A DNA stretch of 24,592 nt from Holosporaceae bacterium (GCA_031265715.1 JAISCG010000002.1:1-24592), one strand, 5' to 3'. Shown: positions 1 to 7,501, counted from the first letter of the stretch. The notes: generated by a model from the letters alone, not told the origin. Numbers and translations are program-made.

Positions 1-62
1 TAATTTCATATTTTGGAGTTATTTTTACCTTCGACCGATATTATACTTAACTGACATCAATA

Positions 63-242
63 ATGCAATTCATCCCTCCGCTTTGTAGAAGCGGGGGAAT
101 TCTTGCTTGTTTCGTTAAAGAGGCTTTGGAGCGCTATATTGAAGACAAAGCTGACTATATTTTAGCCGCCCAATCCATGAAAAAAACGCAAACAACTTTT
201 TCTCTTGAGGAAGTTCTGCAAGAGTTTAGAAATGAGCTATAA
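63..242 (+). pseudogene. RelB/DinJ-like antitoxin lacking its N-terminus
   Basis: From about base 108 the frame reads FVKEALERYIEDKADYILA and ends in TFSLEEVLQEFRNEL. This is the middle and C-terminus of a RelB/DinJ-type ribbon-helix-helix antitoxin. Such proteins normally start with about 25 residues of the type MISVRL...LAxxTGRSKS, which form the DNA-binding strand and first helix. Here that part is replaced by the element-end hairpin. An ATG at 63 is in frame and would make a 59-residue hybrid, but it has no evident ribosome binding site and its first 15 residues come from the hairpin. The stop overlaps the toxin start by 11 bases, the usual layout of a two-gene toxin-antitoxin operon. The toxin-neutralising C-terminus survives, so a hybrid could still bind toxin but should have lost operator binding. 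Confidence 0.65.
75..97. repeat. IS200/IS605-type terminal hairpin (element end remnant)
   Basis: A 9-bp stem (CCTCCGCTT, positions 75-83, against AAGCGGGGG, 89-97, with one G:T pair) closes a 5-base loop. Short GC-rich CCCCCGC/GCGGGGG hairpins followed by AATTC are characteristic of the ends of IS200/IS605/TnpB-type elements. Immediately to its right the reading frame becomes recognisable antitoxin sequence, so this is probably the boundary of an element lying to the left of the window. No transposase is visible in the 70 bases before it. The family call is by resemblance only. Confidence 0.5.
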
Positions 243-498
243 AATTGAAATATCAGATACAGCACTGAAAGATCTAAAAAGACTTGACTCCACAGGTCGC
301 ATAAAAATTCTAAAGTACATAGAGGGTGTATTATCGGTGATAAAAGATCCTCGTCTGACGGGAAAAGCGTTGACAGGAAATCCGGGGGAGTTCTGGAGAT
401 ACAGGATCGGCGATTTCAGAATCATATGCAAAATATACGATGAGAAATTAACTGTTCTCGTTGTAAAAATTGCCCATAGAAAAAATGTCTACCAATAA
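232..498 (+). CDS. RelE/ParE-family toxin (mRNA interferase-like)
   Basis: This 88-residue protein has the RelE fold signature: a short first strand (SYKIEIS), two basic helices (DTALKDLKRLD...KILKYIEGVL), then GKALTGNPGEFWRYRIGDFRIICKI and a C-terminal HRKNVYQ. The basic residues of the RIGDFRI stretch and the terminal Arg and Tyr match positions that RelE enzymes use to cleave mRNA on the ribosome. I chose the ATG at 232, which overlaps the end of the antitoxin frame by 11 bases. An in-frame ATG at 205 would add nine residues that lie inside the antitoxin frame and have no family counterpart. It is the only intact gene on the plus strand and converges on traD, with 21 bases between the two stops. 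Its antitoxin is broken at the 5' end, so the toxin may be poorly expressed or held by another antitoxin. Confidence 0.85.
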   Translation: MSYKIEISDTALKDLKRLDSTGRIKILKYIEGVLSVIKDPRLTGKALTGNPGEFWRYRIGDFRIICKIYDEKLTVLVVKIAHRKNVYQ

Positions 499-519
499 AA
501 AAACACCAGACATTTTCGC

Positions 520-3219
520 CTAAATCTTCACGATATTTTCGTTCCCGCAAATTTTAGCGAAATAAGAGTCTTTAAATTCCGGCGATAGGGTTTGATGAAA
601 TATTGTTTTTAGAGATTCTTCTTGTAAAAATTCTGCCGAGCAAATGATGGAGCTTTCCGGGCGTGTTTTTATTTTAGTTCCGTCGATAATGCTGTTTCCG
701 GTGGCCCTAAATACCTTCACGGAAGAAAACAGACACAAAACATCTTTTGGACAATGCAAATCAACAATCAGACCGGATAATTTTTCAGAACCGGCGTTAT
801 TGAAATCGGATAAAAAGAGTGTGCCATTATCGGAATCATTAACATATTCTCTGATGGAAATTTCACTTTGTGTGTTTTTATTCGGTTTTAAGAAATATAA
901 GTACATACACAGTTTTTCTCTGATATTAGAGTATTTTTCGAAATTTGAATCGGAACTCAGATTAAGTATTTCTTCTAAATCAGAAGCAACATCTCTAAGC
1001 GATTTGAAAATTATTGTATTCAAAAGATCAGCCGTCGAAGCATACGTAATATCATTTATATTAGAGAACATTTTAAACAAGTATTGTTTTGTTATTTCAG
1101 CTTCGTTGCCTGTAAAGCCGATTAATTTTATAATGTTTTTTATCAGTTCCGGGAAATTATTTTGGTATTCAGCCGGTATATTCCAATTGCAACCATTTTC
1201 ATGCTGATGATTGAGTAAAATATCGGAATTATTTTTAAAACATGCATCGTATAAATTAGAACTGTCTTCAAATACAATGATTTTTATGTTTTTTGTTCTC
1301 GCCATTTGCAAAAAATCGGAGATTTTGGATAAATCTTTATCGAAAAAATAAATGGGGCGGGAAATTACTCCTGTGCTTAGAGGTATCCCGTAAAACGGCA
1401 AATCATTATCCGTATATCGAGCAGAAGCTAAATAATCGTTGATTGATATTATCGTATCGAGCGTTTGTTTTTGCTCTGCTTTCTTACAAAATAAAAAGTC
1501 ATTGATTTTATCTGTTACTCCTTTTTGAGCTTCGTGCAACTTAAACTCGGTTTTAGTCACTATATTTATACCCGAGAATTTGATAAAAGCTTCTCCGATT
1601 TTCAGATTCATAATTTCGCTATACGGTACTGTCAGTTTGGTTTCTGTTTTCTGCGTTATATTAACGCCGTCCCGCATGGTATTTGCACCGTAGGAGATTG
1701 CCTCCGATGCGGATACTTCCTCCTTCTCTCCTAAAAACCCGCTCATATATTTAGCCGTATCCGGTTCCGGTATTCCCATGACGATTTTTGTGCCGCAAAG
1801 GCCCGTTATCGTTTTGGACAATTCCCGACCGTAAATTGTGTTTAACTGAGATACCATCTGCGTGCCCACAACGAAACATCCTCCGTACTTTCTTATTTCC
1901 GCCAATGACGTCTCTATTTTCGGTAATCTTCCAAGATTGTGCAGCTCATCGATGAAAAACCAGGTACGTTTTGAAGAATGATGCGTGTGTAGCAACGATT
2001 CTGTCGCAATCGATAGCCAGGAGGTAATTAAAGGTATCAACGATGCTCTTTCTACCGGTTTGCACGATAGAAACAAAATACTGTTTTTATCGGAGGCAAT
2101 CCAATCTTTGATACTAAAGTTATCGGCGTCTGCTTCTCCAAGGACGTCGAAAACAGAAATTGCGTTGATAAGAGTAGTACGAACAGATATCGCCATTTTA
2201 TCGGCTCGCTTGTCCATCAGGCTCTGTCCGTAAGTTCCTTCAAGATATTTTTCTATTTCTTCCAGGGGTATTTTTAGCAATATGTCCAGAAACGCAGCGG
2301 TAGTTTTCTTTTCTTTAACGGCTTTTTTGGCAGTCTCAATAAATACAACTCTTGCGGCTTTATCCCAAAAATCATGATGGGAATCCTTGCTCTCTATGAG
2401 ACATTCGGCAACGTTCCTGATGAGAACATCTTCTAAAGCAGCCGCATCTTCCTTCGAGGAACATTCGCCCAGGAAACTCCAGAGAACGTGATGCTTACTA
2501 AAAGGATTAAGAATAATATCTCTATCTTCACGATAATATCTGTCGATAAAGGTTCCCACGGTATCAACGATAACGGTCTTTTCATTCTTTGCCGTTATTT
2601 GATCCAATAATTCTATCATTATGTTCGTCTTACCGGATCCTGTGGTGCCGGTGATAATAGTGTGTCGTGATTCGGTCCCTTTGGGATATGGAATACTCGC
2701 TAATGTGATATCGCTTTTTTCTTTGATGTATTTTTTAATTTTAGTGCCGACCACATAATCATGACCCGAGAGCAGCTCTTTGCTATCGCTAAGAGATTTG
2801 CCAAAGAATTTGTTTATAAATATCATAATGACCATGGAAGCAATGCCGATGCATAGGGCGAGCTTTAATCCGAACCACAGCGAGGTCTCAAACTGAGCTT
2901 TTATAACGGCAAAACTTTTGTCCGATGCTATGGTGTAATCTGAAATCTCTCGCCAATTTCCGCTTCTGAACCAAAAATAGGAGGAGCTGAAAAGGGAAGA
3001 CGGCAGCGTTGTCATACCGTTTCTATAGACGGCTTTTGCAATGCACAGATAATTCCAGATATCGTTTATCTGCCACTTAAACAGGAGATAGCAGACGAAA
3101 CTCAACAAAAAGCCGGCTCTCCCTATAATCCGGACGATGTTCCAGTTTTGCTTCATCATGCGAACGCGATGCGCCAAAACCTGTCCGCCTACCGTCGTAT
3201 GATCCGAATATTTACTCAT
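520..3219 (-). CDS. traD: TraD-type conjugative coupling ATPase with C-terminal degenerate second NTPase domain
   Basis: Inner-membrane coupling protein expected to dock the relaxase-DNA complex onto the transfer channel and power DNA export. Numbering is from a TTG five codons upstream (3234). Two hydrophobic segments lie near residues 38-53 and 120-141. Walker A GTTGSGKT is at 196-203, Walker B-like FFIDE at 426-430, and a VVGTQ motif near 455-459. At about 900 residues it is far longer than F TraD (717). Residues about 615-830 repeat the order and spacing of the first ATPase core (IPxxxGxxSR, strand ending in D, DILLN, leucine-rich helix, SIREYV, TLFLS), but the P-loop is replaced by FFDKDLSKI. 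I chose the ATG at 3219 over the TTG at 3234; neither has a strong ribosome binding site. It follows the fic gene closely and is the last gene of the leftward run. Confidence 0.88.
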   Translation of the reverse strand: MSKYSDHTTVGGQVLAHRVRMMKQNWNIVRIIGRAGFLLSFVCYLLFKWQINDIWNYLCIAKAVYRNGMTTLPSSLFSSSYFWFRSGNWREISDYTIASDKSFAVIKAQFETSLWFGLKLALCIGIASMVIMIFINKFFGKSLSDSKELLSGHDYVVGTKIKKYIKEKSDITLASIPYPKGTESRHTIITGTTGSGKTNIMIELLDQITAKNEKTVIVDTVGTFIDRYYREDRDIILNPFSKHHVLWSFLGECSSKEDAAALEDVLIRNVAECLIESKDSHHDFWDKAARVVFIETAKKAVKEKKTTAAFLDILLKIPLEEIEKYLEGTYGQSLMDKRADKMAISVRTTLINAISVFDVLGEADADNFSIKDWIASDKNSILFLSCKPVERASLIPLITSWLSIATESLLHTHHSSKRTWFFIDELHNLGRLPKIETSLAEIRKYGGCFVVGTQMVSQLNTIYGRELSKTITGLCGTKIVMGIPEPDTAKYMSGFLGEKEEVSASEAISYGANTMRDGVNITQKTETKLTVPYSEIMNLKIGEAFIKFSGINIVTKTEFKLHEAQKGVTDKINDFLFCKKAEQKQTLDTIISINDYLASARYTDNDLPFYGIPLSTGVISRPIYFFDKDLSKISDFLQMARTKNIKIIVFEDSSNLYDACFKNNSDILLNHQHENGCNWNIPAEYQNNFPELIKNIIKLIGFTGNEAEITKQYLFKMFSNINDITYASTADLLNTIIFKSLRDVASDLEEILNLSSDSNFEKYSNIREKLCMYLYFLKPNKNTQSEISIREYVNDSDNGTLFLSDFNNAGSEKLSGLIVDLHCPKDVLCLFSSVKVFRATGNSIIDGTKIKTRPESSIICSAEFLQEESLKTIFHQTLSPEFKDSYFAKICGNENIVKI

Positions 3220-3253
3220 GGTCGTGACGCTCAACTCGATTATTGTTTTTCAT
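3212..3253 (-). CDS. Possible 13-codon leader ORF overlapping the traD start
   Basis: In the gap between fic and traD, ATG at 3253 opens MKNNNRVERHDHE and stops at 3212, so its end overlaps the traD ATG at 3219. AGGG lies 5 bases upstream of the ATG, a better ribosome binding site than anything in front of traD itself. This could feed ribosomes to traD by translational coupling. The frame is very short and may be chance; no family match is expected or claimed. Confidence 0.2.
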   Translation of the reverse strand: MKNNNRVERHDHE

Positions 3254-3267
3254 TTATTCCCTATCCG

Positions 3268-3873
3268 TCACAGGTCTCCTGCTATAAACTCGGTATAGCC
3301 TTCGTAGTAATAACTTGCGTCTATACCTTTCATAAATATTTCTCGTTCGTTTATCCGGTTTGTCAGGGCGTCTTTGAGAAGTTGCTTTATCTCAACGTCT
3401 TTTACGGGACTGCGTTCCATAGCTAAAAGATAGCCCTCTTTATCAATTTTGCTCCAATCAACAACCTTCCTCAGTTCTTTCTTGAAAATCAGATCCAGCC
3501 AAATCCTTGTTGCGCGGCCGTTACCTTCACGAAACGGATGAGCAATATTCATTTCCACATACTTTTCTATAATTTCGTCGAAGGTGCTTTGCGGCATCTT
3601 GTCGATGTAATCTAGTGACTGTTTCAAGTACATCAGGGGAGCAAAGCGGAAATTACCCTTCGCCATATTCACATCACGCATTTCTCCGGCAAAATGATAG
3701 ATTTCGTCAAACAAAATTCTGTGAATTTTAGAAAGACCGGAGAAAGTACCTGCTTCCGCTTTGTCGATCTCTCCGCTATCGAAAAGCTCCTTCGCCTTTT
3801 GTTTGCTGATTCTTTCCTCTGCTCTGCTCAATTCCGCTTGATTTTTAATGTTTAATTTGTTCTTCAAAGCCAT
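3268..3873 (-). CDS. Fic-domain protein (putative AMPylating enzyme, cell-filamentation family)
   Basis: This 201-residue protein carries the canonical Fic motif HPFREGNGR at residues 112-120, followed by ATR. The His is the catalytic base, and the acidic residue and Gly-Asn-Gly-Arg bind Mg-ATP phosphates. Such enzymes usually transfer AMP from ATP to a Ser, Thr or Tyr of a target protein. The FAGEMRDVNMAKGNFRFAP segment (61-79) is the normal flap region of the family. The C-terminus ends in the GIDASYYYEGY block often found in bacterial stand-alone Fic proteins. I see no convincing inhibitory [S/T]xxxE[G/N] helix and no small antitoxin gene beside it. The start has GGAG upstream (AGCAGGAGACAAAAATG). 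It lies 85 bases after the cysteine desulfurase and 48 bases before traD. Its target is unknown; it may be a toxin, or a host-directed effector riding in the transfer operon. Confidence 0.88.
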   Translation of the reverse strand: MALKNKLNIKNQAELSRAEERISKQKAKELFDSGEIDKAEAGTFSGLSKIHRILFDEIYHFAGEMRDVNMAKGNFRFAPLMYLKQSLDYIDKMPQSTFDEIIEKYVEMNIAHPFREGNGRATRIWLDLIFKKELRKVVDWSKIDKEGYLLAMERSPVKDVEIKQLLKDALTNRINEREIFMKGIDASYYYEGYTEFIAGDL

Positions 3874-3958
3874 TTTTGTCTCCTGCTCACTGCTTATTTT
3901 TTAATCATCACCGCTAACCGCCTCTTAATCAAATGCTAGGACCTGCTTTTTCACAGAC

Positions 3959-5275
3959 TTACTCACAATTTCTGTGGATATTAATAATTGCTCTGTGCAT
4001 ACCTTCTTGTTCATATTTTTTACCCTTTTTAATTAAATCTTGAATCTTATTCAAACTATTACTCAGATCTTTCTTCGAATCGTCTGTCATTGATTGACAA
4101 CCTTTTCCGATTTTCTTCTCTTGGCGCAGTTGCTCCACTACGGATTTTAGCTTTCTTGCAAAGTTGATTAATTGCTCCTCTTTCATTTGATCTGAAAAAC
4201 TGATTCTTATGGTGCAGCTCGGCAGTTTGTTCTCGGGATCTATTGCGCTAATCACGTTAGATTTATCCTGTCCCAGACACGAGCATCCGGCCGAAAACGA
4301 ATACTTCTCCATGCGTTCCTGAAGATCTTTGAGCAAAACTCCATCTATGGAAACAGATACTATATGGGACGGAGTTGAGGAATTGATGTGTATCTTTTCT
4401 ATCTTAAGCAGCTCTGCGACAAATGATCCAAAGTTAGCTTTTATTTTGGCACGGTCGATCTTAAAACTCTTTACTGCTCCGGCAAAGGCACATATCAGAG
4501 GAGTAGGTTTTGTCCCGGGAAACAGGACATCTCCCGAACCAAATATTATCGGCTGAAGTTTTTCGGTATCTCTCACATATAATGCGCCGATTCCTTTGGG
4601 CGATCCTATCTTATGACCCGACATCGTAAGCAGATCAATGTTCGTCCTTTCCACGTCGATATCGTACTTGCAAAACGATTGCGCCGCATCCGTGTGAAAC
4701 AATACGCCTCGCTCTTTCGCTATTCTGCCGATTGCCTCCATATTTTGCAGAGTTCCGATCTCGCTGTTGAACATCTGAATCGATATCAACTTGGTATCGT
4801 TTCGAATACATTCGCGAAGCTGATTCAAATCAATGTTTCCGTACTGATCCACGTCGAGGTAAGTGACTTTGTAACCCAGTGTTTCGAGGTGTTTAAAAAC
4901 ATTGAGAACGCTTTTATGCTCTATCTTTGAAGTAATCAAGCGGCATTTTGGATTTTTATACGCAACTCCGAGAATCGCGATATTGTTCGCAACGGTAGAT
5001 CCCGATGTGAAGTGAATCTGATTCGGAGCAGCTCCGATTTTATCCGCAATTACTTTTGCAGCACGCTCTTCCAGCTTCCTCAAATGCTTCGCATGGGCAT
5101 TGATTCCCGATGAGTTACCGATCAATTCGCTCGTCTTCAAAAACTCCCCAAGCGACGCGTTGCCGACCTTCCATGACGCAGCATAATCAAGATAAGCAGA
5201 TTCGCTTTCTTTTTGAGATGCAGAATCCGAAAAACAAAAGAATAAAAATAAGGGGAGAACTATTAACTTGCTCAA
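3959..5275 (-). CDS. NifS/IscS-type cysteine desulfurase with an apparent N-terminal secretion signal
   Basis: Pyridoxal-phosphate aminotransferase-fold enzyme that would remove sulfur from cysteine as an enzyme persulfide, yielding alanine. The PLP lysine is K222 in SGHKIGSPKG. H120 (IEHKSV) stacks on the cofactor, N170/E172 (NSEIGT) and D196/Q199 (HTDAAQ) are present, and the active-site cysteine is C331 or C333 in SAGCSC. The domain normally begins at the equivalent of AYLDYAAS (27-34). Here it is preceded by about 22 residues that look like a Sec signal (MSK, hydrophobic LIVLPLFLFFCF, then SDSAS), with no internal Met that would give a cytosolic start. A 50-residue hydrophilic C-terminal tail exceeds the usual domain. 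It starts four bases after the DUF1016 gene ends, so the two are probably co-translated. No scaffold (IscU) or DndBCDE partner gene is nearby. The substrate of a periplasmic desulfurase is unknown. Confidence 0.85.
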   Translation of the reverse strand: MSKLIVLPLFLFFCFSDSASQKESESAYLDYAASWKVGNASLGEFLKTSELIGNSSGINAHAKHLRKLEERAAKVIADKIGAAPNQIHFTSGSTVANNIAILGVAYKNPKCRLITSKIEHKSVLNVFKHLETLGYKVTYLDVDQYGNIDLNQLRECIRNDTKLISIQMFNSEIGTLQNMEAIGRIAKERGVLFHTDAAQSFCKYDIDVERTNIDLLTMSGHKIGSPKGIGALYVRDTEKLQPIIFGSGDVLFPGTKPTPLICAFAGAVKSFKIDRAKIKANFGSFVAELLKIEKIHINSSTPSHIVSVSIDGVLLKDLQERMEKYSFSAGCSCLGQDKSNVISAIDPENKLPSCTIRISFSDQMKEEQLINFARKLKSVVEQLRQEKKIGKGCQSMTDDSKKDLSNSLNKIQDLIKKGKKYEQEGMHRAIINIHRNCE

Positions 5276-5279
5276 TCTG

Positions 5280-6320
5280 TCATCCTCTGTCGATTTGTTC
5301 TCTATTCAATTGCGCTTCTATCTCTTCTACTGAAGGTAACGCAGTTTTTAAATTTTCAGGAATTGCTTTGGAAAGTTTATATTCAGATACGCCTATCGGC
5401 TTATTAATATCTTTCAGCGCATATTCAGCTTTTATATTATCTTTACCTTTGCAAAGAATTAAACCTATTGTAGGATTATCCGATCGATCTTTTATCAAAT
5501 CATCTACTGCTGAAAGATAAAAGTTTAATTTACCCACATATTCAGGCTTAAAATCAGTAGCCTTTAATTCTATTACTACGTAACAATGAAGTTTTGTATG
5601 ATAAAATAATAAATCCAAATAATAAGCTGTTTCGGAAACCACAAGCTTGTATTGTCTTCCCAAAAAGGCAAATCCGACTCCTAATTCTACAAGAAACTTT
5701 TCTACATGAATTATAAGAGATTTTTCAATTTCTCTTTCATGAGCTTCATCATGAATTCCCAAAAAATCAAAGCAATATGGATCATGGAGCGATTGAACCG
5801 CCATATCTGAAATACTTACCGGCAATTTGCTTTTAAAATTAGTAACTGCCTTTCCAACCCGTTCGTGTAACCTATTTTCTATTTGTATTTTTAAAGTTTC
5901 ACGAGACCAGTTATTTTCTTTTGATTTCGCAATATAAAATAATCTGATTTTAGAATCGTCTACCGCCGTTAATATCCTAATCAGATGAGACCACGGCAAT
6001 TGGTCAACAGCCTGTTGACTAATTTCATCCGATGAAAAACTTTCTGCTAATAATCTCATATACTTTAAATTAGTGATCCCAAATCCTTTCATGTACGGAA
6101 AAGAACTTTTCAAATCCAGGCTCAATTGGTCTATTACTTTACCTCCCCAGCCTTTTTCTTTTTGAAGACGAATGATTTCAGAGCCTATGTGATGATATAA
6201 TAAAATAAGCTGCTGATTTACCTGTAATACAGCCTTTTGTTGAGATCTCCTGACCTTTTCCCTAAGATCGCTCAAAAATTTCGCATATTCATTGGATTTT
6301 ATAATTTCGATTTCTAACAC
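5280..6320 (-). CDS. DUF1016/YhcG-family PD-(D/E)XK nuclease-like protein
   Basis: About 346 residues with the two-part layout of YhcG proteins. An N-terminal helical region (about 10-160) contains QLPWSHLIRIL and NNWSRETLKIQI, and a C-terminal PD-(D/E)XK domain follows. The nuclease residues are visible as D236 in YYLDLLFYH and E251/K253 in VVIELKATDF, followed by GKLNFYLSAVDD. It is probably a nucleic-acid endonuclease or repair/defence factor; members often travel with mobile elements and restriction loci. I chose GTG at 6320, preceded by AAGGAAG at five bases, over an in-frame TTG at 6335 that has no site. It sits 32 bases after the RhuM gene and four bases before the cysteine desulfurase. 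Biological role is inference. Confidence 0.82.
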   Translation of the reverse strand: MLEIEIIKSNEYAKFLSDLREKVRRSQQKAVLQVNQQLILLYHHIGSEIIRLQKEKGWGGKVIDQLSLDLKSSFPYMKGFGITNLKYMRLLAESFSSDEISQQAVDQLPWSHLIRILTAVDDSKIRLFYIAKSKENNWSRETLKIQIENRLHERVGKAVTNFKSKLPVSISDMAVQSLHDPYCFDFLGIHDEAHEREIEKSLIIHVEKFLVELGVGFAFLGRQYKLVVSETAYYLDLLFYHTKLHCYVVIELKATDFKPEYVGKLNFYLSAVDDLIKDRSDNPTIGLILCKGKDNIKAEYALKDINKPIGVSEYKLSKAIPENLKTALPSVEEIEAQLNREQIDRG

Positions 6321-6352
6321 AATAACTTCCTTCAATAATTGATTCGCCGCAG

Positions 6353-7375
6353 CTACATCTGATTTTTTCTGTTTAATACGGTAATTACGATATATTTCAC
6401 CACATCCATTTCGGACGGCTTACTTTCGGCAATCAAAATTGTCAATGCAAACAAAGCGTTATTATCTATAATTGTGCTTCCGTCCTCATTTCTTAATAAA
6501 TTATTTCTCTCCAAAAAATACAGAAATGCAGATGCCGCTATTCTTTTATTCCCGTCTATAAACGAATGATTTTTCACTATGAGATACAAAAGCATCGCCG
6601 CTTTTTCTTCCAAAGTTTCGTAGCAATCTGCTCCGCCAAAACTTTGATATATTTGTCTCACCGAACTTTCAAAGCTGTTATCTTTCGGAACTCCGAATAC
6701 ATCGCTTGAAAAAGATGATTTCACGGATTCGATCATTTTTAGAAATTCTTCCGGTTCTATGGTACAAGCGCCGATTTTGCTTTTTCCGATTTTATCCAAA
6801 CGCTCGTGATCATAGTCATCGAGCATCTCCAGTCCGGAGGAAAACTCCTTTAAAAAACCGGTTAATTGTTTAGCTTGGGTGAAATTTTCAATTTGATTGC
6901 TGATGCCTCTTTCTATCAAATCTATTGCAGTTTTCAATGTTTCTAATTGCCGTTCTTTTTCTTTTAAACGCTGTTCATTTATTACATATCCGCTGACTAA
7001 ATATTCTTTCAAAGTGCGTGTGGCCCACTTCCTGAATTGCGTCGCAACTTTGGACTTAACTCTGTACCCGACAGAAATAATCATATCCAGGTTGTAGTGT
7101 TTTACATTATAGCTTTTTCCGTCGGAAGCAGTTGTTCGGAAATTCCGAACAACTGATTTTTCATCTAACTCATCTTCTTTAAAAACGTTAGAAATATGCT
7201 CATTTATGTTGGCTTTACTCGATTGGAAAAGCTCTACCATCATTTGCTGAGTCAACCAAATAGTTTCATCTTCAATTTTCGCATTTATCCGAATTTCGCC
7301 GTCTTCGCTTTGATAAATTGCTATGTTGCTTAGGGGACTTCCCTCTTTCTCGATTTTTGTCATATCTTTTTCCAT
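6353..7375 (-). CDS. RhuM-family protein with C-terminal Fic/Doc domain
   Basis: The 340-residue protein joins two modules. Residues about 15-135 are a RhuM domain: EDETIWLTQQMMVELFQ, then NVKHYNLDMIISVGYRVKS and ATQFRKWATRTLKEYLV. This domain is first known from a Salmonella pathogenicity island and has no established biochemical role. After a charged helical linker (about 137-160), residues about 200-335 form a Fic/Doc domain with HSFIDGNKR at 270-278. The Lys-Arg ending resembles phage P1 Doc (a toxin that phosphorylates EF-Tu) more than the GNGR of AMP-transferases. The ATG at 7375 has GAGGT eight bases upstream; an in-frame ATG at 7402 would add nine residues and is less well placed. It opens the accessory block between traG and traD and seems to have its own promoter. 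Confidence 0.85.
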   Translation of the reverse strand: MEKDMTKIEKEGSPLSNIAIYQSEDGEIRINAKIEDETIWLTQQMMVELFQSSKANINEHISNVFKEDELDEKSVVRNFRTTASDGKSYNVKHYNLDMIISVGYRVKSKVATQFRKWATRTLKEYLVSGYVINEQRLKEKERQLETLKTAIDLIERGISNQIENFTQAKQLTGFLKEFSSGLEMLDDYDHERLDKIGKSKIGACTIEPEEFLKMIESVKSSFSSDVFGVPKDNSFESSVRQIYQSFGGADCYETLEEKAAMLLYLIVKNHSFIDGNKRIAASAFLYFLERNNLLRNEDGSTIIDNNALFALTILIAESKPSEMDVVKYIVITVLNRKNQM

Positions 7376-7416
7376 TATAATAACCTCACATTTAAAATTC
7401 ATTCACCTAAGTACAG

Positions 7417-7446
7417 CTATGAAAGTAACTCCTTAGAATCATTCAT
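7417..7446 (-). CDS. Nine-codon ORF with a near-perfect ribosome binding site upstream of rhuM-fic
   Basis: GGAGGTG (7457-7451) is followed by AAAA and ATG at 7446, giving MNDSKELLS and a TAG at 7417. This is the strongest ribosome binding site in the accessory block, yet the frame holds only nine codons. It could be a leader peptide setting expression of the downstream RhuM-Fic gene, or the stub of a gene lost by deletion. The short length means coding cannot be shown from sequence alone. Confidence 0.3.
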   Translation of the reverse strand: MNDSKELLS

Positions 7447-7469
7447 TTTTCACCTCCGATACTTGCTCA

Positions 7470-7498
7470 ATTATACAAAAAAATTCTGATATTTTAAA
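7470..7498 (-). promoter_or_regulatory. Candidate sigma70-type promoter for the accessory block
   Basis: On the minus strand a perfect -10 hexamer TATAAT (7475-7470) lies 17 bases after TTTAAA (7498-7493), which matches the -35 consensus at four of six positions. It begins just beyond the traG stop codon and points into the nine-codon ORF and rhuM-fic. This suggests that the RhuM, DUF1016, desulfurase, Fic and TraD group can be transcribed separately from the upstream tra genes. Confidence 0.45.
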
Positions 7499-7501
7499 TA
7501 A

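Noticed and set aside
499..519. Bidirectional terminator between the convergent relE and traD genes
   Set aside because: The 21 bases contain an A-run but no GC-rich stem, so no intrinsic terminator can be supported.
644..1207. Plus-strand open frame of 187 codons
   Set aside because: It lies fully antisense to the traD tail, has no ribosome binding site and no family pattern; the minus strand holds the recognisable domain parallels.
3978..5198. DndA phosphorothioation gene as identity of the cysteine desulfurase
   Set aside because: No dndB, C, D or E neighbour is present, and the apparent secretion signal does not fit a cytosolic DNA-modification enzyme.
5110..5520. Plus-strand open frame of 136 codons across the desulfurase/DUF1016 junction
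   Set aside because: It is antisense to both genes and has no family resemblance.
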